A stretch of 64,000 nucleotides of DNA, taken from NCBI GenBank assembly GCA_014529385.2, contig CM043968.1, forward strand, positions 7,794,648-7,858,647, written 5' to 3'. Origin of the DNA: Adiantum capillus-veneris. Its lineage: Eukaryota; Streptophyta; Polypodiopsida; Polypodiales; Pteridaceae. Within the stretch, counting starts at the first letter, position 1. Each line of letters begins with the position of its first letter. Below, piece after piece: positions 54,771 to 64,000 of this stretch. Under the pieces are notes generated by a model. The model was not told the origin of the DNA and made no database searches. It saw nothing but the letters and a program-made list of their open reading frames with translations. A program made the translations under genes and the position numbers.

Positions 54771-55960
54771 AAAGAGATTATGGGCCAGGTTGAGGAGTTA
54801 TTAGAGAAGGGGCTGATTCAGCCTAGTTCTTCACCCTTTTGCTCTCCAGTGCTCCTAGTGCAAAAGAAGGATGGCTCATGGCGCATGTGTATTGATTACC
54901 GTGCGTTGAATAAGAATACCATCAAGAATAGGTTTCCTATTCCTAGAGTTGATGATATTCTCGATCGTTTAGAGGGTGCTGCAATTTTCAGCAGGAAAGA
55001 CCTTAAGAGTGGGTACCATCAGATTCGTATAAGGCCAGAGGATGTGCACAAGACTGTGTTTAGAACGACATTGGTCTTTATGAGTTTCTAGTGATGCCCT
55101 TTGGTCTAACAAATGCTCTTGCCACGTTCAACAGAATGATGGACCAGATTTTCCACTCGCATCAACAGTTTGTTGGGACGTTCTTCGATGACATGATAGT
55201 CTATTCGAGGAATGAAGAGGAGCATAGGCGTCACTTAACCATTGTGTTTGAAGAGCTGCGCAGTCACAGGATACTTGTCAATCCTAAGAAAAGTGAATTC
55301 TTCCTTGAAGAGATCCACTTTCTTGGCCACATAGTCTCAAAGGATGGTGTCAGAATGGATCCCGCAATGGTCGAAGCTATCAAGACATGGCCAGACTTGA
55401 AGACTGTGCATGATGTCAGAAGCTTCTTGGGATTGTGTTCCTACTATAGAAGGTTTATCAGAAAATTTGCAAAGGTAGCATCACCTCTTCACGCTTTGCA
55501 AAAGAAAGAGAGTCACTTTCAGATGGACTCAAAAAGAGACTTCAGCTTTTAGTCTCTTAAAGGAAAAGTTGACTTTAGATCCAGTAATTGTTTTGCCAGA
55601 TCTCAGGAAGTCATTTATGGTCCAGTGTGACGCGTGTGGCAGTAGCATCGGAGCAGTGCTAATGCAAGATGGACGGGTAGTAGCTTATGAAAGCCGAATT
55701 TTGCAAGGGCCAAAGAAGACTATGCAAGTCTATGAGAAAGAGCTCTTGGCCGTGATTCATGCGCTTTCTAGCTGGAAGCACTACCTCTTAGGTGCTGATT
55801 TTGTTGTCCAAACTGACCATCAGACCTTGCGATACTTCTTGACACAGTCAAAGTTATCCGAAAAGCATATGCGATGGGCAAACATTCTTTCTATGTTCCA
55901 CTTCCAGATTATGCATGTGGAAGGCATTGGGCAAGAAGAATGTTGTGGCTGATGCGTTAT
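54771..55960 (+). pseudogene. Gypsy D reverse transcriptase and RNase H
   Basis: [54 protein letters not shown] (the usual Asp of motif A replaced by Lys, RIDLK to RKDLK), a 1-bp deletion near 55070, PFGLTNALATF, intact F-F-D-D ([11 protein letters not shown] near 55185), thumb (VSKDGVRMDPAMVEAIKTWP), a frameshift near 55500, and RNase H (VQCDACGSSIGAVLMQDGR, YEKELLAVIHALSSWKHYL, QTDHQTLRYFLTQSK). Another small insertion near 55925 (GGCATTGGGCAAG) shifts the frame. The motif A change alone would inactivate the enzyme. Confidence 0.88.
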
Positions 55961-57530
55961 CAAGAAAGCCACAAATTTCAGCTGTGTCAATTCCTTATCA
56001 TCATGAGCTAGATGAAATGAAGGAACAATATACTGTTGATGAAAATTTTGCAAGGATCTTTAAACAGTTGCAAGAGGGGCAACATCATGAGCACTATCTC
56101 CTCAGAGATGGTTTTATGATGATGCATGGCAAACTTCGTCTCACTAGGCCATTGCGACATAAGGTCATGGAAGAGAGTCATGTCCCACCATATGCACGGC
56201 ATCGTGGTATTGATGCGACAGCTAAAATGGTAGAAACATTTTTCTATTGGCCTACCTTGAGGAGAGATGTGGATGCCTTTGTGCGAGCATGCATAATTTG
56301 CCAAAAGGTCAAGTTTGACAGGCAAAAGGCACACTAGGGTTGTTACAACCACTGCCGATTCCGGATAAGCCATGGGAAAGCATAGCTATGGACTTTATCT
56401 TTGATCTTCCAAGAACGCCGACAAGGAATGATGGTATATATACCATTATCTGCAGGTTCAGCAAGCAGGCCCATTTTATCCCTGTCGAGAAGAACATAAA
56501 ATCTGATGAGATGGCACGCTTGTTTATGTACAATGTGTTTAAGTACCATGGTATGTCACAATCGATTATCAGTGATCGTGATCGTCGCATGACCAGTTTG
56601 TTGTGGAGAGGATTGTTTGAGAACATGGGCACTACGCTCAAGTTCTTGTCTTCGTTTCATCCACAAACTGATGGACAGTCAAAAGAGGCTAATTCTATTG
56701 TCTTTAGATCTGCTGAAATGTTATGTGTCAGATAATAAGGGCAAGTGGAAACAGTATTTTCCTATGCTTGAGTATGCGTACAATAATATGATGCATTCGT
56801 CTATTGGCAAAGCACCTTTTGACATTGTTGAAGGCGGTAAAAAGGTTGCTCCCATTTTGCATACAAAGGACAAGATCTTTGAGGCGGATCGATATGTTGA
56901 GAACATAGATGAGATGTATAAGAAAATTAAAGTTGCCTTGAAGAAGACTCGGGCAAAGCAGAAAAGGGTTGCTGATCGTCACCGTCGTGAATTGCTGTTA
57001 TCACCTGGTAATTAGGTTCTCTTAAGGTTCGAAAAGGTAAGGTTAAAGAAGATGAAGAGCAAGGAACGGTTGTTTCCTAAGCTCAGTATGCGTTACTATG
57101 GGCCTTTTCAAGTGCTTGACAAGATCAGCGACGTGGCTTACACGCTGAAATTGCCTGATGTCTGGAAGATTCATAATGCGTTTCATGTGAGTCTTCTAAG
57201 ACCCTTCGTGGGTGATGTGCCAAAAGATATGCCGGAGGATCAGCCAGAAGTTGAGGAACTTGATGAGATCCTGGTACCTGAGCAAGTTTTGGCACATAAG
57301 GACAGAAAAGTTAAAGGACAGGTTGCAAGACGTTATCTGGTGAAGTTCAAGAACTATCCGCCTATGGATGCAAAGTGGATGGAAGAGCATGAACTGTCAG
57401 AGTCACCAAATGTATTGCAGCTTTACCTTGAAGCCTTTGGGTTACAACCTACTTATGCCCCAACCCAACGTGTGCAAAGGAGGGGTAATGATAGAGCTAG
57501 TACATCAAATGTACATATGAATTCAATGTA
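55961..57530 (+). pseudogene. Gypsy D integrase and chromodomain
   Basis: Zinc finger HRGIDATAKMVETFFYWP and CIICQKVKFDRQ (56195-56330), a stop near 56335, core MDFIFDLPRTPTRN, IISDRDRRMTSL and HPQTDGQSKEANSIV, a frameshift near 56705, then MLEYAYNN and KAPFDIVEGGKKVAPI. The C-terminus has RLFPKLSMRYYGPFQVLDKI, HNAFHVSLLRPFVGDVP and a full chromodomain (EILVPEQVLAHKDRKVKGQV to WMEEHELSESP, 57262-57410), ending near 57531. The last 480 bp are one open frame. Confidence 0.88.
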
Positions 57531-57701
57531 ATAGATAGAAATGACAAAAGTATAAAGGTCTAATTAAGTCATTTATATTTATGTGTTACGACCTTTCTTG
57601 CGGATACATGCAATGATAAAAGAGTGTTAATAGCAGAAGATCGTCAGTGGCGTGTATTTATGGTATGCAATCGAGGACATTTGCGATTTCAAGAGGGGGT
57701 A

Positions 57702-59284
57702 TGTCACGAGGACGTGGCAACTGTTAACTATGTCACGAGGACGTGGCAACTGCTAACCTTAGTTGTTGATTTCTTTCCAATGATTTTTGTTTTATTTTTG
57801 AGACCCTCTTTTTGAAGTAGCAAACGGTCAGACATTGTATGGCCAATGTGAATGGTAGTTTCACCAACAGACGGGGAGTGGTCGGCACTGGAATTCGTAT
57901 AGTAAGAGGATGTCTAGGCTCAGAGCAAGATCATGTAGGTCCCCCCGTCGCACTTAGCAAGTTGGTGGATACTAGGAAGTGAACTCAATAAAGGCATAAA
58001 GTCAATGTGGCACTACCAACAGAAAGTATCCGACAGTTGGGCCACATTGCACTTTTGGATGCGGTCCCAATGAGGATAGACGGTGAGATGACCAATGGGA
58101 GCCCAACGGAAGCATCTCCTAAAATTTAGGGACCTGCTATTTTGGGCCGTGAAATGTGTTCGTGTCATTACCATCGGTATGACTAGGGGAAAATTTTACA
58201 ACTTTGCCCGAAGTCAACTGAGCAACCAATCGGGAGATTTTTAGGCCGCAACCCCAAAACGGAAAAATGCATGTAATCGTGCCAAGTGGCGCATTTTAGT
58301 GAACTTTCCCAATGCAAAGAAGAGGTAGCGCTGAATTTATAGCTGAGAGGCTCACTTTTGAGTTTCCTGTCACAGGTTAAGAGCTAAGGAGTGCTTCCTT
58401 TCCCTCTATGTACAGTGTGGTGCCAGGAGTGATGCCCTACACGCTACACACTGCTCTCTCTCTCTCTCTCTCACCCCCTTACGTGCAGTTATGTGATGCC
58501 CCACAAGAGGGCTTTTCATTTGGCTGATGTAGAGTTGTGTGGGTTCATGCGCGATTGCCGAGGCAAGAGCCTCTTGCACAGGTACTGGATTAGCTAGTGG
58601 CTAATCCCCCACAGGTACAAGTGAATTCATAGAGGTTTCACGTGAGAAATCTCGTCCGATTCAAAGGGCAAGTAGCCCTACAAGTGTGGGAGCTCAAGGA
58701 CTTGCTACAGATGCGACAAGCATGCAAAACAGAGCCCAAAACAGGGAATTACAACCTGCTGTGTATTTTTGCAGTTTTAGGGTTTCGGTCCTAAACAATC
58801 CCTAATACCCCCAGGACGTTCGGGGACGCGAGAAGACCATTGTAGAGGTGATCTGGTGCATTTTCGGGGCAGAAAACAGAGTATTCAGCGTGCTGCAGAT
58901 ACTCGCCAGGTTTTGGAAAGTGTCCGTATGCGACGGGAAAGTCATCTATTGCATGGGGATACTGACTGTGAAGCGTCCTAGTACGATTATGCTACCGAAA
59001 TCGGGCCAGAACAGGTGTATTTCAGCCCAGATTATGCGGGCCAGCTCGTAGGAAATCACAGGTTATATTCCCTCTGTTAAAGAATAAAGAAATACTAAAA
59101 GGGGCGCCAATTTTGGGGCCTACAGGGTGTCGGCGTCTGCTCGGAGCATTCTAGCTTCCGAGCCGTGTGTGTACTTAAGTGTTAATTCCCGTCATAGGTT
59201 TCCTTTGCACGTTCTCTCTGTGTGTGTCTAAAGTAAAGAATTTCGGGTGAAAGCCAACGCCTACCACCCCACAGGCTGGTTTCA
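57702..59284 (+). repeat. Gypsy D 3' LTR
   Basis: 1583 bp. Starts TGTCACGAGGACGTGG right after TTTCAAGAGGGGGTA and ends GGCTGGTTTCA. The first 29 bp are tandemly duplicated (TATGTCACGAGGACGTGGC twice, 57701 and 57730), the same doubling seen at the ends of the B and solo LTRs but absent from the gypsy A LTRs. Confidence 0.9.
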
Positions 59285-59732
59285 GCTGTGATCACCTCCA
59301 CCCACTACTCTCACACACACAGTGGAGCACACTGATAAAAATCGGTCCCCCAGCCTCAAATTTGGGTTGGCCCCCTCTTGGGATGAGCTTCTAGAGAGAG
59401 AGTTGACCTGCAAGTTGCTCTCCTACTGCCATGTGTCCAGTTTGCTCCTTTTCGTTTATTTCCTAGTACCCACCAACTTATAACGTCTTGCCGAGGGGCC
59501 TAAATGACTTTAACTGAGCCTAGCAACTTCTTTACTAATCGGATTCCAGTGTTGATTAGCCCAACCATCTCGTGGCTGCCTGGCCTTGACTACTCTCGGC
59601 CAACAACTGTTTCACACTGGCCATGCAACGTCTGAGCATTTGTGACTTTAACAAGAGGGTCCCAAAAATTAAATAGAAATCGAGGAAAATAAACCAGCAA
59701 ATATATATAGTGGTTGTCACAGTCTCGCGACA
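59285..59732 (-). repeat. E-type LTR fragment abutting gypsy D
   Basis: Matches the right-hand part of the E LTR (62707-63153), from GCTGTGATCACCTCC to CTCGCGACA, in minus orientation. It was split by the insertion of D on its left. The unique flank GAATATTCCATTGG follows. Confidence 0.82.
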
Positions 59733-60072
59733 GAATATTCCATTGGTCTAGGAGGAAATCCGAATTGTATAAAGGATTACGCGTAAAGACACAGACACAA
59801 GAATAAAGATGAGTTCTGAGAAGCTTTTTCTAAAAAGCAGGATATTTCTAAGTGCTTTTCGGATAAGCAGATGCTTTCCTGCGAGGAAATCTATGTCTAC
59901 ATTGCATTTGTGCATGAGGTTGCATCTAGGGACGACTCGGAAGTGCTATGTAGCATTAGTTTTCGGCTAATAGAGTTTTTTTTGAGTTTTTGAACATGTT
60001 CACATTATTTTTAAAAAGTGATCGACTACCCACTTATTAAGTGGGCAGCCTACTTTAAAAAGTAAAAATTAA
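59733..60072. repeat. Unique flank copy 1 (second copy at 63154-63450)
   Basis: Non-LTR sequence starting ATATTCCATTGGTCTAGG that recurs, lightly diverged, after the right LTR of element E. It has an extra T-rich segment near 59965-60020. No coding content is recognised. Its presence on both sides shows that the E locus was duplicated together with flanking DNA. Confidence 0.75.
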
Positions 60073-60577
60073 AGCAAATCATCACGTTGCATGAGACAAG
60101 GGAGAAGGCAAGCTTTTAATTAAAGTTGTGATCACCTCCACCCACTACTCTCACACACACTGTGGAGCACACTGATAAAAATCAGCTCCCAGCCTCACAT
60201 TTGGGCGCCCCCTCTTGGGATGAGCTTCTAGAGAGAGAGTTGACCTGCAGGTTGCTCTCCTACTGCCATGTGTCTAGTTTGCTCCTTTTGGTTTCCTAGT
60301 ATCCACCAACTTATAAAGTCTTGCCGAGGGGGCCTAAATGACTTTAACTGAGCCTAGCCACTTCTTTATTATCGGATTCCAATGCCGATCGGCCCAACCA
60401 TCTCGTGGCTGCCTGGCCTTGACTCCTACAGGTGAAACTCTCGGCCAACGGCCGTTTCACACTAGCCATGCAATGTCCGGGCATTTGTGATTTTAACAAG
60501 AGAGTCCCAAAAATTAAATAGAAATCAAGATAAAGAAACCAGCAAATATATATAGTGGTTGTCACAGTCTTGTGACA
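60073..60577 (-). repeat. Gypsy E 3' LTR, truncated
   Basis: Matches the E 5' LTR from about 62658 to the end (AGCAAATCATC-CGTTGCATG to GTCTTGTGACA). The outer two thirds are missing; the break joins the flank copy at about 60072. Confidence 0.82.
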
Positions 60578-60711
60578 TACCCCCCTCTTAAAATCGCAAA
60601 CGTCCTCAATTGCATGCCATAGATGATTTAGTGTGGTAAGCACCCTTTTATCATCGCATGTATCCGCAAGAAAGACTGTCAAACATGTGTACAAATGACT
60701 TAATGAGACCT

Positions 60712-61465
60712 TCATACTTTTGTCAAACAATGTACACTGCTATTGCACTGAATCCTTATGTACATGTGAAGTGCTAGCTCTATCATTACCCTCTTTTGAG
60801 CACGTGTCAAGCCGTTTGATCTTTGCTCTACTAAAGTGATCTGAGTTGGAGAATATATGGGTTGTAAACCAAAAGCTTCAAGGTAAAACTGCAATACATT
60901 TGGTGACTCTATCAGTTCACTTTCTTCCATCCACTTTGCATCCATAGGTGGATAGTTTTTGAACTTCACCAAATAACTGTCTTGCAACTTTTCCCTTAAC
61001 TTTTCTTTCTTTTGACCTGTCCTCCAGAAGACTCGGCTGAGTCTTTAGCCTTCTCTGTATTTCCTGACCCCTAGGAAGCTTCAAGAGTCGCTTTTGCAAA
61101 GGACCTCTTTGCTGAATATTTCTTTGACTTGCCCTCTTTCACGCTGCCCTGGAATCCACTGTCTTCTCCCTTCGGGCTCTCTTGCATGAGAAAGTTGCCT
61201 TGTCTGCTGTGACACTTGTGGCGCTTGCAAAAATTCCATAAACCTAGGATTCTGCACCAACCGAGAAAACGCACTCACAGCAGCAAGCAACTGTGTCCTG
61301 AATGCATCCTCGTCTAATTGCCCAGTCATAAATCCTTGAACTTGTGGAGCATTCACATCAACAAAAGGCACAGACAGTGGTGGTGACCTTGCACACTTAA
61401 GATACAACATGCCTATACTAGGAAGAGGAACCCTCCTCCCTAGCGTCATTTGTCCTGTTAGCCAT
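60712..61465 (-). pseudogene. Gypsy E Gag N-terminus fused to chromodomain
   Basis: ATG at 61465 (MANRTNDAREEGSS), then VQGFMTGQLDEDAFRTQLLA, FSRLVQNPRFMEFLQAPQVS, a deletion, GEDSGFQGSVKEGKSKKYSA of the nucleocapsid linker, and Lys/Arg-rich codons that run straight into ERKVKGKVARQ and the chromodomain end (FKNYPPMDAKWMEESELIES, to LQFYLEAFGLQP). The joint near 61010-61030 sits in AAAAGAAAGAAAAG, a purine run present in both parents. Frames differ between parts and stops occur, so no fusion protein is now made. Confidence 0.78.
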
Positions 61466-61545
61466 AGTGTAATTCTGAGTTCATATGATTTGCGTCTTCG
61501 CCGAAACCAACCAAGGCTCACTTCTTGAGGAAGAAGTGATTCTGT

Positions 61546-61561
61546 CCTACCAACGGAACCA
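61546..61561 (-). promoter_or_regulatory. Primer-binding site of gypsy E
   Basis: Minus-strand TGGTTCCGTTGGTAGG abuts the LTR end. The implied tRNA end CAACGGAACCA fits plant tRNA-Glu (acceptor CAACGGA, discriminator A, CCA), supporting tRNA-Glu as primer for this group. Confidence 0.68.
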
Positions 61562-63153
61562 TGAAACCGGTCCGTAGGGCGGTAAACTTTAGCTTTCACC
61601 CGATCTTTAAACAGTTAAACTTTACAACACAAAAGAACTTCACAAATAAGCCTGTGATTGGAAATTACACTTCAAACAAAACACGGCCTGGGAGCTAGAG
61701 TGCTTCCAAGCAGACAATGACACCACATTGGCCCCAAAGACTGGCGCACCTTTCGTTATTTCTTTATTCTTATTGCATCTAAGAAAAACCTGTAAGCTTC
61801 TACAAGCTGTCCACTTTTATCGGGCTGAAATTCCCCTACTCTAACCCGATTATGGCAACATAACCACACTAGAAGTCTCCATGGACAAAATCCCAAGAAA
61901 ATAGTGATTTTCCACGCACTTTAGAGCACTTTACAAACCCTAGCGAGAAATTACAGCATGCTGCAATCTCTATTTTTAGCGTCCAATTTGCACCAAAACA
62001 CCTGTTCGGTGATTCCCTAGCTTCCTCGAAGCTCCTAGAACCTGTAAGCTGATACTGGCCAAAACCCTAAACTTGCAAAAAAATTACAGCAAGACGTAAT
62101 TCTCTAATTTGTACTCCAATTCGCGTCCCGATCACTCTTGTGGGTAGCTCTCGAGCTCCCGCATCTATAGGGTCACTTGCCTTTTGAATTAGACGAGATA
62201 TCTTGTGGGAAATCTCTCTAAATTGTCTTGTACAATCACCCAAGGCTTTCCCGAGGCTCCCCTAGCATTACCAAGCAGTTTAGGTGTGAAACCCTAAACC
62301 TGCAAAAAAACATAGCATGCTGTAATTCCCTGTTTCGCATCATTTTGAGTGGAGCAAACACGTCTATGAGTGTCTTAGAAGCTCCCGCACGCAATGGGAC
62401 ATTTCCCCTCTAAATCGGACGAGTTTTCACACGAGAAATCTCTCCATTATCGCATTCCTTCGCGACAGAACTGTGCATACCTGAAGGGGATGAGCAATTA
62501 GCTAATCCAGTTTATGTAAAGAAGGCTCTTGCCTTGGCAAACGCGCATAAAACCCCCAGAACTATACAGTCATCTGAGAAGCCCAACTAGAGGGGCACTA
62601 CCAGCCCAACTAGAGGGGCATTACCATATGTGCAAAGGGGGAGAGAGATGCGCGAGAGCAAATCATCGCGTTGCATGAGACAAGGGAGAAGGCAAGCTTT
62701 CCATTAAAGCTGTGATCACCTCTACCCACTACTCTCACACACTGTGGAGCACACTCATAAAAACCAGCCCCCAGCCTCAAATTTGGGCGCCCCCTTTTGG
62801 GATGAGATTCTGGATACCTGCAGGTTTCTCCCCTACTGCCATGTGTCCAGTTTGCTCCTTTTGGTTTAATTCCTAGTACCCACCACCTTATAAAGTCTTG
62901 TCGAGGGGCTTGAATGACTTTAACTGAGCCTAGCCATTTCTTTACTAATCGGATTCTAGTGCCGATCGGTCCAACCATCTCGTGGCTACTTGGCCTTGAT
63001 TCCTGCGGGCGAAACTCTCGGCCAACGGCCGTTTCACACTGGCCATGCAATGTCCGAGCATTTGTGATTTTAACAAGAGGGTCCCAAAAATTAAATAAAA
63101 ATCAAGGAAAGAAACCAGAAAATATATATAGTGGTTGTCACAGTCTCGTGACA
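61562..63153 (-). repeat. Gypsy E 5' LTR
   Basis: 1592 bp, TGAAACCGGTCCG to GTCTCGTGACA in plus coordinates, with TG...CA ends. A short block (GCCCAACTAGAGGGGCA) is doubled at about 62580-62625. The flank copy AAATATTCCATTGG follows. Confidence 0.87.
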
Positions 63154-63450
63154 AAATATTCCATTGGTCTAGGAGGAAATCCGAACTGTATAAAGGATTA
63201 CGCGTAAAGATGCAGACACAAGAATAAAGATGGGTTCTGAGAAGCTTTTTCTACAAAGCAAAATATTTTTAAGTGCTTTTCGGGAAAGCAGATGCTTTCT
63301 TGCGAGGAAATCTATGTCTACATTGCATCTGTGCATGAGGTTGCATCCAGGGACGGCTGGGAAGTACTGTGTAGCATTAGTTTTCAGCTCACATGACCGG
63401 CTGTCCACTTATTAAGTGGGCAACCTACTTTAAAAATAAAGCATAAAATA
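63154..63450. repeat. Unique flank copy 2
   Basis: The second copy of the sequence at 59733-60072, up to ACTTATTAAGTGGGCAACCTACTTTAAAAA. It lacks the T-rich segment of copy 1. No gene recognised. Confidence 0.75.
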
Positions 63451-64000
63451 GGAGGGGCGCCTCCAAGCTGAAAACAGCGATCTCTCTCTCCTCTCTCTAG
63501 AAAATTGCCACCAGCTCTCTCTCTCTTGCTATTCCAGCACCCTCACTGCTCTGCTATTGTTGCAGGAGTTTTGCTAGCCCTAGCGCTCACTCTCCTACCA
63601 GAATTGCCAGCGCTACCTCAGGGAGACTGCCACCGGGAAGTCGCAAGTGATCACATGAAGTCGACATGTGCAGGTTGCTTTTCCATACTTGGAGCGACAG
63701 GTAAAGCTTGTGAATACACTCTACGAGTTGTTGCTTTCGTGTTTGTGTTTTTTGCAGGTACTCCATCGCAGAGAAGGAGCAAGGAGGCTTTGGCCTACGC
63801 TTGGGGATTCTGAAAAAGGAATCTAGACTGATCTGCAGAGCTTTACGCTCCGAGTACAAACAACGAGTCTAAGACCTTAGACCAGAGGAGTTTTCTCCGA
63901 TTCTTGTGCTTGTAAAAACGATTCTCCCTTGGGGGGGGGGGGACCAGCCCATCTTCTAGTCCCCAATACTGTGTCGATCTTCTCCCTCGTCTCTTTTTGT
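63451..64000. other. No recognised gene; CT-rich tracts and a G run
   Basis: CT-rich stretches at about 63480-63525 and a run of G at about 63932-63943. A plus ORF 63505-63813 begins with a hydrophobic stretch but matches nothing I know. GTTTGTGTTTTTTGCAGGTACT near 63739-63760 looks like a splice acceptor, which would make a host exon possible, but no protein family is visible. Confidence 0.35.

Larger units (their letters stand above)
53091..59284 (+). mobile_element. Gypsy D, chromodomain LTR retrotransposon, 5'-truncated
   Basis: Plus orientation: Gag from mid-protein, protease, RT, RNase H, integrase, chromodomain, purine tract and a complete 3' LTR (57702-59284). The 5' LTR, primer-binding site and Gag N-terminus are missing; homology starts at ACGCAAAATGTG, corresponding to 7312 in gypsy A. 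It is the most continuous pol of the plus-strand copies. Its LTR ends exactly against an E-type LTR fragment at 59285, so D was inserted into that LTR. Confidence 0.88.
60073..63153 (-). mobile_element. Gypsy E, internally deleted chromodomain element
   Basis: Minus orientation: 5' LTR 63153-61562, primer-binding site, Gag N-terminus, direct joining to the chromodomain, purine tract (TTTTAAGAGGGGGGTA), then a 3' LTR cut off at 60073. Interior is about 980 bp. Protease, RT, RNase H and integrase are gone. The layout resembles element G, but E belongs to the B/D-like family by Gag and tRNA primer. Confidence 0.85.

Noticed and set aside
63505-63813. Hydrophobic ORF as a possible host gene
   Set aside because: No family recognised, CT-rich composition, and the splice-like site near 63757 would cut the ORF; left as unassigned.

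Overview
This window looks like nuclear DNA from a land plant with a large, repeat-filled genome. Nearly all recognisable coding sequence belongs to retrotransposons, most of it broken by nonsense codons and frameshifts. The one host gene I can support is the 3' part of a plant tetraspanin (TET19/20-like), split into four exons with good GT-AG borders at 4300-5145 on the minus strand. Chromodomain Ty3/gypsy elements, two kinds of LINE and a Penelope-like element with an N-terminal GIY-YIG domain together suggest a fern, lycophyte or gymnosperm more than a flowering plant. That placement is inference.

Layout. 1-3600: a minus-strand LINE (L). 4300-5145: tetraspanin exons. 5841-31650: a nested block in which LINE J (plus) is split by gypsy A (plus). 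Gypsy A is split by gypsy B (minus), and B's 3' LTR is split by a nearly complete, young LINE K (14451-21410) with target-site duplications and a poly(A) tail. The same junction of A with B's GTATA target site occurs twice (11615 and 28450), so this locus also underwent a tandem duplication or an equivalent rearrangement. 31800-36400: gypsy and LTR relics. 36400-39250: the Penelope-like element. 39482-43824: a compact LTR element H with a 5-bp TSD and one long ORF of unknown function. 43825-51805: gypsy C (minus), interrupted by a very young compact element G (47014-49968) with TSD GGCAT. 51806-53090: a stretch matching no recognised element; it holds a GC-rich imperfect palindrome, microsatellites, an array of eight hairpins with different stems but related loops, and a 107-bp tandem repeat. 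53091-59284: gypsy D (plus). 59285-63450: gypsy E (minus, internally deleted), again with duplicated flanks. 63451-64000: nothing recognised.

How the parts relate. Gypsies A, B, C, D, E and G share one pol type: CCHC Gag, a protease with a D-P-G/S-A motif, RT with F-F-D-D, RNase H, HHCC integrase and a C-terminal chromodomain. A, B, C and D keep several of these parts. G and E have lost almost all of pol but keep the Gag N-terminus joined to the chromodomain, with LTRs and a primer-binding site, so they would depend on full-length relatives. H has a similar compact plan with an unrelated coiled-coil ORF. Most nonsense codons are CAG to TAG or CGA to TGA, as expected from deamination of methylated cytosine in CHG and CG contexts, so the block appears to have been silenced for a long time. 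The least explained signals are the hairpin array at 52167-52754 and the permuted Penelope-like element.
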